Below are positions 27,188-37,146 of a stretch of DNA of 64,000 nucleotides, piece after piece (position 1 is the first letter of the stretch; each line of letters begins with the position of its first letter). The DNA comes from Caulobacter sp. Its GTDB lineage: Bacteria > Pseudomonadota > Alphaproteobacteria > Caulobacterales > Caulobacteraceae. Under the pieces are notes generated by a model. That model was not told the DNA's origin. It made no database searches and worked only from the letters and a program-made list of their open reading frames with translations. A program made the position numbers and the translations under genes. Where the stretch lies: the NCBI GenBank assembly GCA_030683005.1, contig JAUXMY010000006.1, forward strand, positions 1 to 64,000, in the 5' to 3' direction.

Positions 27188-27240
27188 GCTCGTCATCCTG
27201 AGGAGCGAGCTTTTGGGCGAGCGTCGCGAAGGACGCAGGG
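27188..27240. repeat. dispersed intergenic palindrome (GTCATCCTGAGGAGC family)
   Basis: CGTCATCCTGAGGAGCGAGC at 27190-27210, followed by GCGTCGCGAAGGACGC, forms a hairpin element. Related sequence (GTCCTTCGACACGC, GCTCAGGATGAC) occurs in an inverted pair at 48430-48541. It lies just after the egtD stop on the minus strand and may end that transcript. Confidence 0.55.
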
Positions 27241-27246
27241 CGCGCC

Positions 27247-28200
27247 CTACCCCTCCAGCAGCGCCAGCGCGAACCAGTCCTTCGGGTCGGTCCAGACCGT
27301 TTCCAGCGACCAGCCGGCGGCCTCGGCCAGGGCGGCCAGGCGGTCGCGGGTGTATTTGTACGAGCTCTCGGTGTGGATGGTCTCACCTTCGGCGAAGGCG
27401 AAGGTCCGTCCGTCGAGCCGCACAGACGTCGGCCGGATGGCGCGCAGATGCATCTCGATCCGTGACTCGGACGGATTCCAGCGGGCTTCGTGGGCGAAGG
27501 CCTCCAGGTCGAAATCGGCGCCCAGCTCACGGTTGGCGCGGACCAGCAGGTTCCTGTTGAAGGCCGCCGTCACGCCGGCCGCGTCGTCATAGGCGGCGAC
27601 CAGCACGTCGCGGTCCTTGACCAGATCCACGCCGATCAGCAGCTGAGCGCCCCGGCCGAGGTGCTCGCGCATGTCGGCCAGCAGCATGGCCGCGTCGGTC
27701 GGGTCGAAGTTGCCGATCGTCGAGCCGGGGAAGAAGCCCAGGCGCGTTCCCGGCGGGCCCGCCGGCGTCGCGCCGTCCAGCGCCGTGAAATCTCCCGCGA
27801 CTCCCTTCGTCGGCAGGTCCGGGAAACAGCCGGCCACCTCCTCGGCGGTAGCGCGGGCGGCGCCGGGATCAATCTCGATACAGACGTAGGCGCGCGGCCG
27901 CTCCAGCCCGTGCAGCAGGGTCACCGCCTTGTCGCCCGAGCCGGCGCCGTACTCAACGACGGTGCGGCCCGGACCGACCGCCTGGCCGATGTCGCCGCGC
28001 ACCTGCGCCAGCAGCGCCCGCTCGGTGCGGGTCGGATAGTACTCCGGCAGCCGGGTGATCTCGCTGAACAGGCGCGAGCCTTCGGCGTCATAGAACCACT
28101 TGGGCGGCGTGGCCTTCGGGAGCGCCGACAGGCCTTCAATCATGTCGGCGGCGAACAGCGCGCGCTGCAGGTCGGCGCCGAGGAGCACAGGCTTGTTCAT
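27247..28200 (-). CDS. egtD: L-histidine N-alpha-methyltransferase (ergothioneine synthesis)
   Basis: Trimethylates histidine to hercynine with three SAM, the first step to ergothioneine. The 317-residue protein matches EgtD/DUF2260. It has the opening PPKWFYDAEGSRLFSEITRLPEYYPTRTE, SAM-binding VVEYGAGSGDKAVTLL, GFFPGSTIGNFDPTDAAMLL and the ending IHTESSYKYTRD. It is downstream of egtB and shares one base in TGATG, so the two are translationally coupled. egtA and egtC are absent, as in EgtB variants that use cysteine directly; egtE is not in the window. Confidence 0.93.
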   Translation of the reverse strand: MNKPVLLGADLQRALFAADMIEGLSALPKATPPKWFYDAEGSRLFSEITRLPEYYPTRTERALLAQVRGDIGQAVGPGRTVVEYGAGSGDKAVTLLHGLERPRAYVCIEIDPGAARATAEEVAGCFPDLPTKGVAGDFTALDGATPAGPPGTRLGFFPGSTIGNFDPTDAAMLLADMREHLGRGAQLLIGVDLVKDRDVLVAAYDDAAGVTAAFNRNLLVRANRELGADFDLEAFAHEARWNPSESRIEMHLRAIRPTSVRLDGRTFAFAEGETIHTESSYKYTRDRLAALAEAAGWSLETVWTDPKDWFALALLEG

Positions 28201-29441
28201 CAGAGATCCTTGGCCAGCCGCAGGCCGGAAAACATCCACCGCTGGTGCGGATGGAAGAAGTTGCGGTAGCTCGCCCTGATGTGGAGCGCGGGGGTCGCGC
28301 AGCAACCGCCGCGCAGCACGAATTGCCTCGCCATGAACTTGCCGTTGTATTCGCCCAGCGCCCCGGCGGCGGGCCGAAAGCCCGGGTAGGGTGAATAGGA
28401 ACTGGCCGTCCATTCCCACAGGTCGCCGAACAGCTGGTCGCGGCCGCCGGCCGGGGTCGGACGCAGGATGTCGTTGTCCATGAAGTTGCCGGTCGTCGGG
28501 CGGGTGGCGGCGACGGCCTCCCATTCCGCCTCGGTGGGCAGGCGGGCGCCGGCCCAGGTGGCGAAGGCGTCGGCCTCGTAGAGGCTGACATGCTGCACCG
28601 GGGCGGCGGGATCGAGCGTCTCCAGCCCGGCCAGCGTCGCCTGGCCCTCGCCGCGCCAGTATTCCGGCGCCGTCCAGCCTTCGCGGCGGACCGTGTCCCA
28701 GCCGTCGGCCAGCCACAGTGCGGCGTTGGCATAGCCGCCGTCGGCGATGAACTCCGTCCACTCGCCATTGGTGACCAGCCGGTCGGCCAGCGCGAACGGC
28801 TCCAGCCAGGTCTTGTGGCGTGGCCGCTCGCAGTCGAACGCGAAGCCGTCCGGGCCGGCGCCGGTCTCGACCAGGCCTCCGGGATGCTCGATCCAGTCGG
28901 CGCGGCGCTGGGCCGGGCCGGCGGCGGAGCGCAGGTCGGTGCGATAGGCCGGCGCATCCGGATGACGGGCCAGCAGCGCCAGCGTGTCCATCAGCAGCAG
29001 CTCCTGATGCTGCTCCTCGTGGGCCAGGCCCAGCTCGATCAGCGGAGCCACGGACCGGAAACGGTCGCTGTCGGCGTCGCGCACGAACCGCTCCAGCGCC
29101 GCGTCGATCCGCGACCGCCAGGCCAGCACTTCGTCCAGCGCCGGGCGGGTGATCAGCCCACGGTCGGGTCGGGGATGACGCTCGCCGACCGCCTCGTAGT
29201 AGCTGTTGAACAGATAGCCGGACGACGCCGGCCGCTCGGGCGCGCATCCGGCCGGCGTCAGCAGGAAGGCGTCGAAGAACCAGGTGGTGTGGGCCAGGTG
29301 CCACTTGCCGGGGCTGGCGTCGGGCATGGCCTGGGCCTGCAGGTCCTCTGCCGACAAGGGCGCGGCGAGGTCGGTCGTCCGTCGCCGGACCGCGCTGATC
29401 GCCGCGGCCCAGCGGTCCCTGTCACTGACGTCCAATGCCAT
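28200..29441 (-). CDS. egtB: hercynine oxygenase/sulfoxide synthase
   Basis: Non-heme iron enzyme that joins hercynine to a thiol (gamma-glutamylcysteine or cysteine) with O2. The 413-residue protein has an N-terminal DinB-like domain with the three His iron ligands at 51, 141 and 145 (WHLAHTTW and HEEQHQ). A C-terminal FGE-sulfatase domain follows, with the end LRGGCCATPALHIRASYRNFFHPHQRWMFSGLRLA. All ligand positions match characterised EgtB. It is first in the egtB-egtD pair and separated from the upstream RTX gene by a terminator. Confidence 0.93.
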   Translation of the reverse strand: MALDVSDRDRWAAAISAVRRRTTDLAAPLSAEDLQAQAMPDASPGKWHLAHTTWFFDAFLLTPAGCAPERPASSGYLFNSYYEAVGERHPRPDRGLITRPALDEVLAWRSRIDAALERFVRDADSDRFRSVAPLIELGLAHEEQHQELLLMDTLALLARHPDAPAYRTDLRSAAGPAQRRADWIEHPGGLVETGAGPDGFAFDCERPRHKTWLEPFALADRLVTNGEWTEFIADGGYANAALWLADGWDTVRREGWTAPEYWRGEGQATLAGLETLDPAAPVQHVSLYEADAFATWAGARLPTEAEWEAVAATRPTTGNFMDNDILRPTPAGGRDQLFGDLWEWTASSYSPYPGFRPAAGALGEYNGKFMARQFVLRGGCCATPALHIRASYRNFFHPHQRWMFSGLRLAKDL

Positions 29442-29608
29442 GAAGTCGCCCTCGCCCCTCCCGGTTCCCCGGTCAAACGCCCGGGAGAACGATATGGCTC
29501 CCCACCGGCGGCGTCTTGTGGAATCCGGTTCTTGAAGGGCGGCTGGTGACTCCCGTTGTCAGCAGGCGGCGGCTGCCCGGGCTGCACGGCGCCGGTCGCC
29601 AAACGCAA

Positions 29609-29636
29609 CGCGCCCCAGACCGGGGTCCGGGGCGCG
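29609..29636 (-). terminator. strong hairpin between the RTX gene and egtB
   Basis: CGCGCCCC at 29609-29616 pairs with GGGGCGCG at 29629-29636, with an inner GACC/GGTC stem. It lies 22 bases past the RTX stop codon on the minus strand, so it should terminate the RTX transcript, although no clear T-run follows. Confidence 0.65.
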
Positions 29637-29657
29637 CGCCACCCAAGGCTGGTCCGG

Positions 29658-32600
29658 CTAGAGCAGGAAGCCGGATGTGTCGGTGACAATGCCGCTGATC
29701 AGCATCGAGAAGTCGGCGACGCCATCGCCGTCGACATCGCCTGACACCGTTGTATTGCCGCCGGCCACCTTCACGACCAGCTGACCGGCAAGGCCGGTGA
29801 AAGCTGTCACGATGGTGAAGGCCTGATCGGCCGCCTCCGCCGTGTTGGCGTCGATGCCGCTGAGATCCAGCACGTCCTCGGAGCTGAAGTCGAGGATGGT
29901 GTCCCGAAGCAGCAGGGTCGACTCCGAAACGTCCTCGAAGACGAAGACGTCGCGGCCAGCGCCCCCGGTGAGGGTGTCCTTGCCGAGGCCTCCGAACAGG
30001 AAGTCGTCGCCGTCGCCGCCAAACAGTTTGTCGTTGCCGATGCCGCCCAGAAGGATGTCGCCGCCGTCGCCGCCGTACAGGGTGTCGTTGCCGACGCCGC
30101 CGACCAGCGTATCCCGGCCGGCGCCGCCGTCCAGGATGTCTCCGCCTTCGCCGCCGTAGAGGATGTCCGCTCCGTCCCCGCCGTTCAGCTTGTCGCTGCC
30201 ATCATCGCCGCTGAGGGTGTCGTCGCCGACCCCGCCGTTCAGGGTGTCGGCGCCGGCGCCGCCGAACAGGGTGTCGTCGCCCTCGTCGCCATTGAGCGTA
30301 TCGTTGCCGAGGCCGCCCATCCCGCGATCATCACCGACGCCGCCGTAGATGAAGTCGTTGCCGGCGCCGCCGTCGATGACGTCGTTTCCGTCGTCGCCGT
30401 GGAGGATGTCGCTTCCGCCCTCCCCATAGATCTCGTCGTTGTCAGCGCCGCCGAAGATCGTATCGATGCCGTCGCCGCCGAGGATCAGGTCCTCGCCCAG
30501 CCCGCCGCTGATCGTGTCATTGCCAGCCTGGCCGTTGAGGATGTCATTGCCGCCGCGGCCGTCGATCGTGTCGTTGCCCGCGCCGCCCAGGATCAGGTTC
30601 GCCCCGGCCGAGCCGTTCAGAATGTCGTTGTTGGAGCCGCCTTCGAGATCCTCGATCGAGATCAGGGTATCGATGCCGGCGCCGCCGGTGTTCTGGGCGC
30701 CGACAATCTCGAGATCAACGGTGACTGCCGCCGAACCGGCATAGCTGGCCCGATCAACGCCTTCGCCGCCATCGAGCAGGTCCGTGCCCAGGCCGCCGTT
30801 CAGGATGTCGTCGCCCGTTGCGCCGAACAGGTTGTCGTCGCCGGCGTCGCCCCTGAGCGTATCGTTGCCCTCGTGGCCCTCGATATCGTCGTTGCCGGCG
30901 CCGCCGGAGATAACGTCATCGCCGCCGTAGCCCCAAAGGTCGTTGTCGAGGTTGCTGCCTGTCAGAACGTCGGCGTAGTCCGATCCGCCGAGGTTCTCGA
31001 TGCTGTTGACGACCCCGACGTTGCCCCAGCCGTCCTCAAGGCGCCGGGTCTGCAGGTTGACGTTCACGCCGTTGGTCGTGAACTGCGTCTCGGCGACGCC
31101 ATCGCCGTTCAGGTCGATCAGTCGGGAACTGGTGAACAGGGTGATGGTGTCGACACCCGTGCCGCCGTCGACCAGCGCCGGGGCGTCGTCGAGCTGGAAG
31201 CGATCATCGCCGCCGAAGCCATAGGCGGTGTCACCGCCGCCGGCCAGGATCAGGTTGTCGGCGTCGTTGCCGTAGAACAGATCCGCAAAGCGCGTCCCGC
31301 CGCCCAGCCCCTCGATGGAGGTCATCGTCTCGGAGAAGCCGAAGCCGTCGTTGGCGATGGTCTGGGTGCGGAGGTCGGCGACAACGCCCTGGGTGGCGTA
31401 GGCGTTGTAGAAGCTGACCCGATCGAACCCGTCGCCGCCGTCGAAGGTGTCGGTTCCGTGGAAGCCGTAGAGCAGGTCGTCGCCGGCCCCGCCGCGCAGC
31501 TCGTCGTCGCCGTCCATGCCGACGAGGATGTCGTCGCCCTCGCGGCCGGCCAGCCAGTTGTCGCCGTTGTCGCCGCGGATGAAGTCGTTGTAGGTGCTGC
31601 CCGCGACGTTCTCGATGCTGACGATGGCGCCGGAGTTGCCCCAGCCGTCATTGTTGATCATGCCGGTCGACAGATCGACGTTCACGCCCTGGTTCGTGTA
31701 CTGCTCGACACCGACGCCGTCGCCGCGATCGACGGTGCGGCTGCTGCTGAACAGGATCTGGTCGCTGCCTGCGCCGCCGTCCACGACCGCCGGCATGGAG
31801 CCGATCTGGATGAAGTCGTCGCCGCCGTAGCCATACAGGAAGTCGCCCGCGTCGCCGATGAGGACGTTGTCCAAGTCATTGCCGTGGAAGATGTCGACGA
31901 AGCGCGTTCCGCCGCCGAGCCCCTCGATCGAGACCATCGTTTCGCTGTTGCCGAAGCCATCGTTGCTGATCGTCTGCGTGCGCAGGTCGGCGACGACGCC
32001 CTGGGTGGCGAACATGTTGTAGAAGCTGACGCGGTCGACGCCTTCACCGCCGTTGTAGAAGTCCGTGCCGGCGTCGCCACGCAGGATGTCGTCGCCGTAC
32101 CCGCCGAACAGGTTGTCATTCCCGTCCAGGCCAATCAGATAGTCGGCGCCGTCACCGCCCCACAGGAAGTTGCCCAGGCCGTTGCCGATCAGCAGGTCAT
32201 TGCCCTGGCCGCCGACGACGTTCTCGACATTGACGATGATCATGACGCCGGCGCCGGTGTTCTGCGGGCCGGTGATGTTCAGGTTGACGGTTACATTGGC
32301 GGTGACCGCGAAGGCCGCGCCCTGCTGGTCGCCAATGAAGGTCGGGTTGAACGACAGGGTGTCGATGCCGTCGCCGCCGTCGATCTGGTCGTCGCCCGGC
32401 GAGAAGGGTTCGGCCTGGGAGCCGCTGAAGACGAAGAGGGTGTCGTCGCCGGCTTCGCCGTTCATCACGTCAGCGCCGGCGCCGCCATAGAGGCTGTCGT
32501 TGCCGTTGCCGCCGTACAGGGTGTCGTCGCCATCATTGCCGCCGAGGAGGTCGCCGCTGTCGCCGCCGTACAGGGTGTCGTCACCGCCCTGTCCCCAGAG

Positions 32601-33995
32601 GTTGTTGACGCCGGCGTCGCCGACCACGACGTCGTCATGGTTGGTGGCGAACACGCTGTAGCGTTCGAAGTTCGCGTAGACGCCGCCGCTCAGCGCAGAG
32701 AGGGCCGCCGCGCCGCCGGTGCTGAGGTCGAGATTGATCGGCCCGGCCAAGTCCTGGAAGGTCACATAGAGGACGTCGACCGCCCCGTCGCCGCCGTCGG
32801 CGTTGTCGCCGAGGCCGGCGTAGATGGTGTCATTTCCGGCGCCGCCAATGAGGGTGTCGACCGCGCCGTCGTCCTGGAGGCCCGAACGCAGGGTGCTGCC
32901 TGTAGCGACAGAAACCCCGATGACGCCGTAGAGGATGTCGCCGCCGTCTCCGCCGGTGATGATGTCGGAACCGGCCCCGCCGACCAGCACATCGCCGATC
33001 GAGCCGCCTCCGGCGGTGAGGACGTCGTCGCCGTCGCCGCCATAGAGTGCGTCGAAGCCGTCGGCGCCGCCGTGGAGAATGTCATCGCCGGCCAGGCCCC
33101 AGATTTCGTTGTCGCCGGCGTCGCCGGTGATCGTGTCGCCGAAGTTGCTGCCAGTGACGTGATAGCGCTCGAAATTGGAGAAAGACCCGCCGGACGCGGC
33201 CTCGAGGGCCGTCTCGGCTCCGCCGCTCAGATCGACGGTGACGCCGCTGCCGCGGCCCACGAAGGAGACAATCAGCCGGTCGTTGCCATCGCCGCCGTCG
33301 GCGATATCGCCCGCGCCGACCGCGATGATGTCGTCGCCGGCGCCGCCGTAGACGGTATCGACCGCGTTGTCCTCTTCGCCGATGATGTAGTTGCCGACGC
33401 CGAAGTCGCCGTTGGCGTGGATGATGTCGTTGCCGTCATTGCCGTACAGCACGTCCGCGCCGCCGCGGCCGCCGATCCTGTCGACGCCGGCGCCGCCCTG
33501 GATGACATTCGCGGCCTCCGTGCCGAACAGCCGGTCGTCGAACGCCGAGCCGATCAGGTTTTCCACCGCCAGAAGCGTGTCCACGCCCTCGCCGGTGTCC
33601 TGCGGCCCACTGACGGCGAGGTCGACGGTGACGCCGCGGTAGAACAGCGAGACCGGGCCGTTGGCCGTGTTCTGGAAACCGTAGAAGGAACTGAAGGCGG
33701 CGTTGGCGTAGGATGCCGTGTCGTTGCCCGCGCCGCCGATGATCAGGTCGTCGCCCGCGCCGCCTTCCAGGATGTCGTCGCCTGCGTCGCCGCTGACCCT
33801 GTCGTCGCCGGCCCCGCCGGACACGGTGTCGTTGCCCGTCCCGCCGCTGAGGATGTCGGCGCCGTCATTGCCCTGAATGACGTCGTCGCCCGCGCCGCCG
33901 CTGATCTTGTCGTCGCCGCCCAGGCCGATCAGCGTATCGGGGTCGGTGGTGCCCGTGATGTTGTTCGGACCGTTATCGCCGGTGACGTCAGCCAT
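29658..33995 (-). CDS. giant RTX (hemolysin-type calcium-binding repeat) protein, probable type I secretion substrate
   Basis: A 1,445-residue acidic protein made almost wholly of GGxGxDxLx nonapeptide repeats that bind calcium once outside the cell. It lacks a signal peptide and begins in repeats ([15 protein letters not shown]). The C-terminus ([25 protein letters not shown], then [18 protein letters not shown]) is the usual type I secretion signal region. No protease, lipase or other catalytic domain was seen. Between RTX blocks are beta-rich linkers of two repeated kinds: a [20 protein letters not shown] module in two tandem copies of about 203 residues, and a SGGxxxNFERYxV module in two copies. 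GGGGAG 9 bases before the ATG supports the start. No HlyB/HlyD/TolC genes are nearby. A surface-layer or adhesin role is possible. Confidence 0.9.
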   Translation of the reverse strand: MADVTGDNGPNNITGTTDPDTLIGLGGDDKISGGAGDDVIQGNDGADILSGGTGNDTVSGGAGDDRVSGDAGDDILEGGAGDDLIIGGAGNDTASYANAAFSSFYGFQNTANGPVSLFYRGVTVDLAVSGPQDTGEGVDTLLAVENLIGSAFDDRLFGTEAANVIQGGAGVDRIGGRGGADVLYGNDGNDIIHANGDFGVGNYIIGEEDNAVDTVYGGAGDDIIAVGAGDIADGGDGNDRLIVSFVGRGSGVTVDLSGGAETALEAASGGSFSNFERYHVTGSNFGDTITGDAGDNEIWGLAGDDILHGGADGFDALYGGDGDDVLTAGGGSIGDVLVGGAGSDIITGGDGGDILYGVIGVSVATGSTLRSGLQDDGAVDTLIGGAGNDTIYAGLGDNADGGDGAVDVLYVTFQDLAGPINLDLSTGGAAALSALSGGVYANFERYSVFATNHDDVVVGDAGVNNLWGQGGDDTLYGGDSGDLLGGNDGDDTLYGGNGNDSLYGGAGADVMNGEAGDDTLFVFSGSQAEPFSPGDDQIDGGDGIDTLSFNPTFIGDQQGAAFAVTANVTVNLNITGPQNTGAGVMIIVNVENVVGGQGNDLLIGNGLGNFLWGGDGADYLIGLDGNDNLFGGYGDDILRGDAGTDFYNGGEGVDRVSFYNMFATQGVVADLRTQTISNDGFGNSETMVSIEGLGGGTRFVDIFHGNDLDNVLIGDAGDFLYGYGGDDFIQIGSMPAVVDGGAGSDQILFSSSRTVDRGDGVGVEQYTNQGVNVDLSTGMINNDGWGNSGAIVSIENVAGSTYNDFIRGDNGDNWLAGREGDDILVGMDGDDELRGGAGDDLLYGFHGTDTFDGGDGFDRVSFYNAYATQGVVADLRTQTIANDGFGFSETMTSIEGLGGGTRFADLFYGNDADNLILAGGGDTAYGFGGDDRFQLDDAPALVDGGTGVDTITLFTSSRLIDLNGDGVAETQFTTNGVNVNLQTRRLEDGWGNVGVVNSIENLGGSDYADVLTGSNLDNDLWGYGGDDVISGGAGNDDIEGHEGNDTLRGDAGDDNLFGATGDDILNGGLGTDLLDGGEGVDRASYAGSAAVTVDLEIVGAQNTGGAGIDTLISIEDLEGGSNNDILNGSAGANLILGGAGNDTIDGRGGNDILNGQAGNDTISGGLGEDLILGGDGIDTIFGGADNDEIYGEGGSDILHGDDGNDVIDGGAGNDFIYGGVGDDRGMGGLGNDTLNGDEGDDTLFGGAGADTLNGGVGDDTLSGDDGSDKLNGGDGADILYGGEGGDILDGGAGRDTLVGGVGNDTLYGGDGGDILLGGIGNDKLFGGDGDDFLFGGLGKDTLTGGAGRDVFVFEDVSESTLLLRDTILDFSSEDVLDLSGIDANTAEAADQAFTIVTAFTGLAGQLVVKVAGGNTTVSGDVDGDGVADFSMLISGIVTDTSGFLL

Positions 33996-34078
33996 GACGC
34001 AAAGCTCCCCAAGATTAATCTGGGGCGGACGCTAGCGAACCCTGTTCAGGGCGCATGACCCATTTGTGGTATGCGGTC

Positions 34079-34102
34079 AAAAAAAGCCGCGCCCCGGCGC
34101 GG
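34079..34102 (-). terminator. rho-independent terminator after the malyl-CoA lyase-like gene
   Basis: On the minus strand, CCGCGCC pairs with GGCGCGG across a 2-base loop (34087-34102) and is followed by CTTTTTTT down to 34079. It lies just after the stop codon at 34108 and ends that transcript before the RTX promoter region (33996-34078). Confidence 0.85.
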
Positions 34103-34107
34103 GAGCG

Positions 34108-35157
34108 TCAGAAGCCGTAGAGCGTGGCGTACTCGGGATCCTTGGCGGCGATCTGGCGGGCGCAGTCGACCATCACCTTGGCCTGTTTCCAGGTGGCGTC
34201 GTCCTGCATCTTGCCGTCCAGCATCACCACGCCGGTGCCGTCGGGCATGGCGTCGAGGATGCGCTTGGCGAAGATCACCTCGCCCGGATCGGGGCTGAAC
34301 ACCTTCTTGGCGATGGCGATCTGGTTGGGGTGCAGGCTCCAGGCGCCGACACAGCCGAGCAGGAAGGCGTTGCGGAACTGCTGTTCGCAGGCCTCGGCGT
34401 CGGAGATGTCGCCGAACGGGCCGTAGAAGGCGCTGATGCCGTGGGCGGCGCAGGCGTCGACCATCCTGGCGAAGGTGTAGTGCCAGATGTCCTGCTGCGC
34501 GGCCTCGCGCGGGGCGCCGTCGTCGCGCGGGTCCTCGATGACCTTATAGAAGGGGTGGCCGCCACCCACGCGGGTGGTCTTCATCCGGCGGCTGGCGGCG
34601 AGGTCGGCCGGGCCCAGGCTGATGCCCTGCATGCGCGGGCTGGCGGCGCAGATAGCCTCGACGTTGTTGACGCCCTCGGCGGTCTCGAGGATGGCGTGCA
34701 GCAGGATCGGCTTCTTCAGCCCGTGTTTGGCTTCCAGCAGCGCCAGCAGCTGGTCCATGTAGTGGATGTCCCACGGCCCCTCGACCTTGGGCACCATCAT
34801 CACGTCCAGCCGGTCGCCGACGCCGGCGACGATGTCGGTGACGTCCTGCAGGTGCCAGGGCGAGTTGAGGCAGTTGATCCGGGTCCACAGGCCGACGCCG
34901 AGCGCGGCGAAGTCGGTGGCGTTGGCCATCTCAATGAAGCCGGCGCGGGCCGCGTCCTTCGCGTCCGCCGGGATGGCGTCCTCGAGGTTGCCCAGGATGA
35001 CGTCGACGGTCGGGGCGATCTCCGGGACCTTGGCGCGGACCTTCTCGAGGTGCGCCGGCACGAAGTGGATCATCCGCTCGACCCGGACGGGTAGCTCGCG
35101 AAGCGGCTGCGGCGCTCCGATGGCGAGAGGTTTGAAAAACCCGCGCGGCGTCTTCAT
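34108..35157 (-). CDS. HpcH/HpaI aldolase-citrate lyase family protein, malyl-CoA lyase-like
   Basis: A 349-residue TIM-barrel lyase of the CitE/Mcl group, which cleaves or forms malyl-CoA or methylmalyl-CoA with Mg2+. Recognised segments: [38 protein letters not shown] with acidic metal ligands, [49 protein letters not shown] and [13 protein letters not shown]. The length matches L-malyl-CoA/beta-methylmalyl-CoA lyase. The exact substrate is not certain. The start at 35157 has a family-like N-terminus ([15 protein letters not shown]). Confidence 0.87.
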   Translation of the reverse strand: MKTPRGFFKPLAIGAPQPLRELPVRVERMIHFVPAHLEKVRAKVPEIAPTVDVILGNLEDAIPADAKDAARAGFIEMANATDFAALGVGLWTRINCLNSPWHLQDVTDIVAGVGDRLDVMMVPKVEGPWDIHYMDQLLALLEAKHGLKKPILLHAILETAEGVNNVEAICAASPRMQGISLGPADLAASRRMKTTRVGGGHPFYKVIEDPRDDGAPREAAQQDIWHYTFARMVDACAAHGISAFYGPFGDISDAEACEQQFRNAFLLGCVGAWSLHPNQIAIAKKVFSPDPGEVIFAKRILDAMPDGTGVVMLDGKMQDDATWKQAKVMVDCARQIAAKDPEYATLYGF

Positions 35158-35221
35158 GGCGTCGTCCCCGTAGTGCTCTTTTCGCAATTGCGAGAACTTC
35201 TGCGGCGGTGCGGCGAAGCCG

Positions 35222-36244
35222 TCAAGCGGAAGGCTTGGCCGACGTTTCAGGATCGTCGTGGCCCGGCGCCAGGGTGTCCTCGATCGCATCGTTGGTCGAG
35301 GCCCGGCGGCGTCGGCCCTTGCTCGGCGTCACGCCGGTGCTCTCCAGCTTCAGCGTGCGGCGGGCATCGTTGGTCTCTTCGCCGAAGATCGAGCGGACAT
35401 GCAGGTCATGCTGGGGCACGGGCACCTCGATGTCGGCGTTGCGCAGCGCGTCGTCGATGGCCCAGGTGTAGGCCGCCTGGATGGCGTTGGGCCGCTTGAC
35501 CGCTTCCAGCCGCGGCCAGACCACCAGCTCGTAGTTCAGGGCCGACTCGCCAAAGCCCACCAGCCAGACCTGGGTGCGGTAGGTGGCGCTGTCGGGCAGG
35601 GTGAAGGGCACGGCCTTGGCCGCCTCCAGCACCGCGTCGCGGACCTTTTCCTTGTCGACGTTGTAGGCGGCGCGGAACGGGATGCGGATTCGGCGGGTGT
35701 GGCCGCGCAGGGTCCAGTTGGTCACCGTCCCCTGGATCAGCTGGCTGTTGGGAATGAGAATGTCGACGCTGTCGTTGTTGCGGATGCGGGTCGCCCGGGC
35801 GCCGATCTCGTGGACCACGCCGCGCTGGCCGCTCTCCAGCTCGATGTAGTCGCCGACGCGCAGCTCCTCGTCAAAGATCAGCACGATGCCGGAGACGAAC
35901 TCCTTGACGATGCCCTGCAGGCCCAGGCCCACGCCGACGCCGAGCGCGCCGCCGAACACCGCCAGTGACGACAGGTCGACGCCCAGCGTCGAGACCCCGG
36001 CGATGATCCCGAACACGATCAAACCGTAGGTCGTCAGCTTCTCGAAGATGTAAAGCGCCGCCCCGCCGCGCGTGATCTTGGCCCGCGCCCGGCCCAGCGC
36101 GAGGGCCAGCAGTCTTGCCGCGACGATGGCGACGACCACGGTGATCAGGGCCGCGACCACGCCGCCGACCGTCACGGGCGTCTTGCCGATGCTGAACAGC
36201 ACCAGTTCCTTGACGTGCTCGAGCTGTTCGAGTTCCGGCTGCAT
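35222..36244 (-). CDS. small-conductance mechanosensitive channel, MscS family
   Basis: A 340-residue tension-gated channel close in size to classical MscS. Three transmembrane helices occupy about residues 24-115. The pore helix is [23 protein letters not shown], with alternating Gly and small residues. The beta domain starts [16 protein letters not shown], and the alpha/beta vestibule follows. The extra C-terminus is charged and disordered ([24 protein letters not shown]). It is unrelated in layout to the longer MscS homologue at 1687-3342. Confidence 0.92.
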   Translation of the reverse strand: MQPELEQLEHVKELVLFSIGKTPVTVGGVVAALITVVVAIVAARLLALALGRARAKITRGGAALYIFEKLTTYGLIVFGIIAGVSTLGVDLSSLAVFGGALGVGVGLGLQGIVKEFVSGIVLIFDEELRVGDYIELESGQRGVVHEIGARATRIRNNDSVDILIPNSQLIQGTVTNWTLRGHTRRIRIPFRAAYNVDKEKVRDAVLEAAKAVPFTLPDSATYRTQVWLVGFGESALNYELVVWPRLEAVKRPNAIQAAYTWAIDDALRNADIEVPVPQHDLHVRSIFGEETNDARRTLKLESTGVTPSKGRRRRASTNDAIEDTLAPGHDDPETSAKPSA

Positions 36245-36251
36245 CGGGGGC

Positions 36252-36473
36252 CTAGGCCTTCTTCACGAACTCTGTACGAAGCACGAGGCCCCTGACCTTG
36301 TCGACATTGGCCTCGATCTCGTCGGGGTCGCCGGTCAGGCGGATCTTCTTCACCAGCGTGCCGCGCTTGAGCGTGACGCCGCCCGAGCCCTTGACCTTGA
36401 GGTCCTTGACCAGGGTGACGCTGTCGCCGTCGGCGAGGATGGCGCCGTTGCTGTCGCGGGTGTCTTCGGACAC
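36252..36473 (-). CDS. YjdM/PhnA-type domain protein lacking the zinc ribbon
   Basis: A 73-residue protein matching only the C-terminal domain of E. coli YjdM (PhnA): DSNGAILADGDSVTLVKDLKVKGSG, LKRGTLVKKIRLTGD and GLVLRTEFVKKA. The usual N-terminal zinc ribbon is missing, so this is the short form common in alphaproteobacteria. The role is unknown; the old phosphonate name is misleading. The GTG start at 36473 is chosen because the family begins there. It ends 8 bases before the MscS start, suggesting one transcript. Confidence 0.82.
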   Translation of the reverse strand: MSEDTRDSNGAILADGDSVTLVKDLKVKGSGGVTLKRGTLVKKIRLTGDPDEIEANVDKVRGLVLRTEFVKKA

Positions 36474-36553
36474 GGTCTGTCGTCGCTCCTGAGGACTGCT
36501 GTGTCCCTTCAAGACGACGTTTGCGGCTTGAGGGCAAGCCCGGAGGCCATGTC

Positions 36554-37105
36554 TCAGCAGCGCCGGATCGGGGTCAAGGGATCGGCGTACTGTGGCGTCG
36601 CGATGATCGGCACGGAGCCATCGTCCTTTGGAAAGCAGACCGGCGGCAGCGGTCGTGGCTTTTTGGCCTGGGAGCGGCGGAACTCGGGATAGTCGACCCG
36701 GAAGAGGACCGCGAACCGCACGGGTTTACCCACCAGCTGAGCGGCGCCCGGAGCGTCGAGATCAATCTGGGGGGCGGTGGTCGTCAGCAGACGATTGGCC
36801 GCCGCGTCGAAGCCCCAGTCGCTGGCTGACACCGCCCAGGCGTTGCAGTCGGTGAGCTTGCCGTCGTCAGCCACAAGGCAGTCCACCAACGCCCAGCCGC
36901 CGACCCCTAAACGCTGCGCCCTTTCGGGCGTGAGCTGCATCGTTCGCCCTGGCGCTGGCCACTGCCTCCAAACCACCGCTACGGGCGGCTTCTCCGCCGT
37001 TACGGTCAATGAGGAGACGGTTGTCCCTGCGTCGGCAGCCAAGGTCGTGGCGGACGGCAACAGCCACGCCGCAATGCAGACGGCCAGCACAGCACGAAAT
37101 CTCAC
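36554..37105 (-). CDS. exported protein with a TonB C-terminal-like domain
   Basis: A 183-residue protein with a signal peptide (RFRAVLAVCIAAWLLPSATTLA) and a domain resembling the TonB C-terminus. RLGVGGWALVDCLVADDGKLTDC and a GFDAAANRLL helix occupy the positions of the conserved G-x-V-x-L-x-C-x-V and GFG-x-A-A segments of energy transducer proteins. There is no transmembrane anchor or proline spacer beyond the signal, so it cannot be a full TonB. Paired Cys residues may form a disulfide. The GTG start at 37105 is inferred from the signal peptide. Confidence 0.65.
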   Translation of the reverse strand: MRFRAVLAVCIAAWLLPSATTLAADAGTTVSSLTVTAEKPPVAVVWRQWPAPGRTMQLTPERAQRLGVGGWALVDCLVADDGKLTDCNAWAVSASDWGFDAAANRLLTTTAPQIDLDAPGAAQLVGKPVRFAVLFRVDYPEFRRSQAKKPRPLPPVCFPKDDGSVPIIATPQYADPLTPIRRC

Positions 37106-37146
37106 CCGATCTACTCCAGCGTCAGCGCCACTTTGGTCGGCGAGCC

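Noticed and set aside
29700-33950. Regularly spaced short repeats that look CRISPR-like at the DNA level
   Set aside because: They are in-frame RTX nonapeptide codons with variable length and sequence. There are no fixed-length spacers and no cas genes.
30399-34058. A plus-strand open frame of 1,219 residues opposite the RTX gene
   Set aside because: Its Val/Ala/Asp-rich composition is the mirror of the GGxGxD repeats on the other strand. No start signal or domain supports it, and the RTX protein explains the DNA fully.
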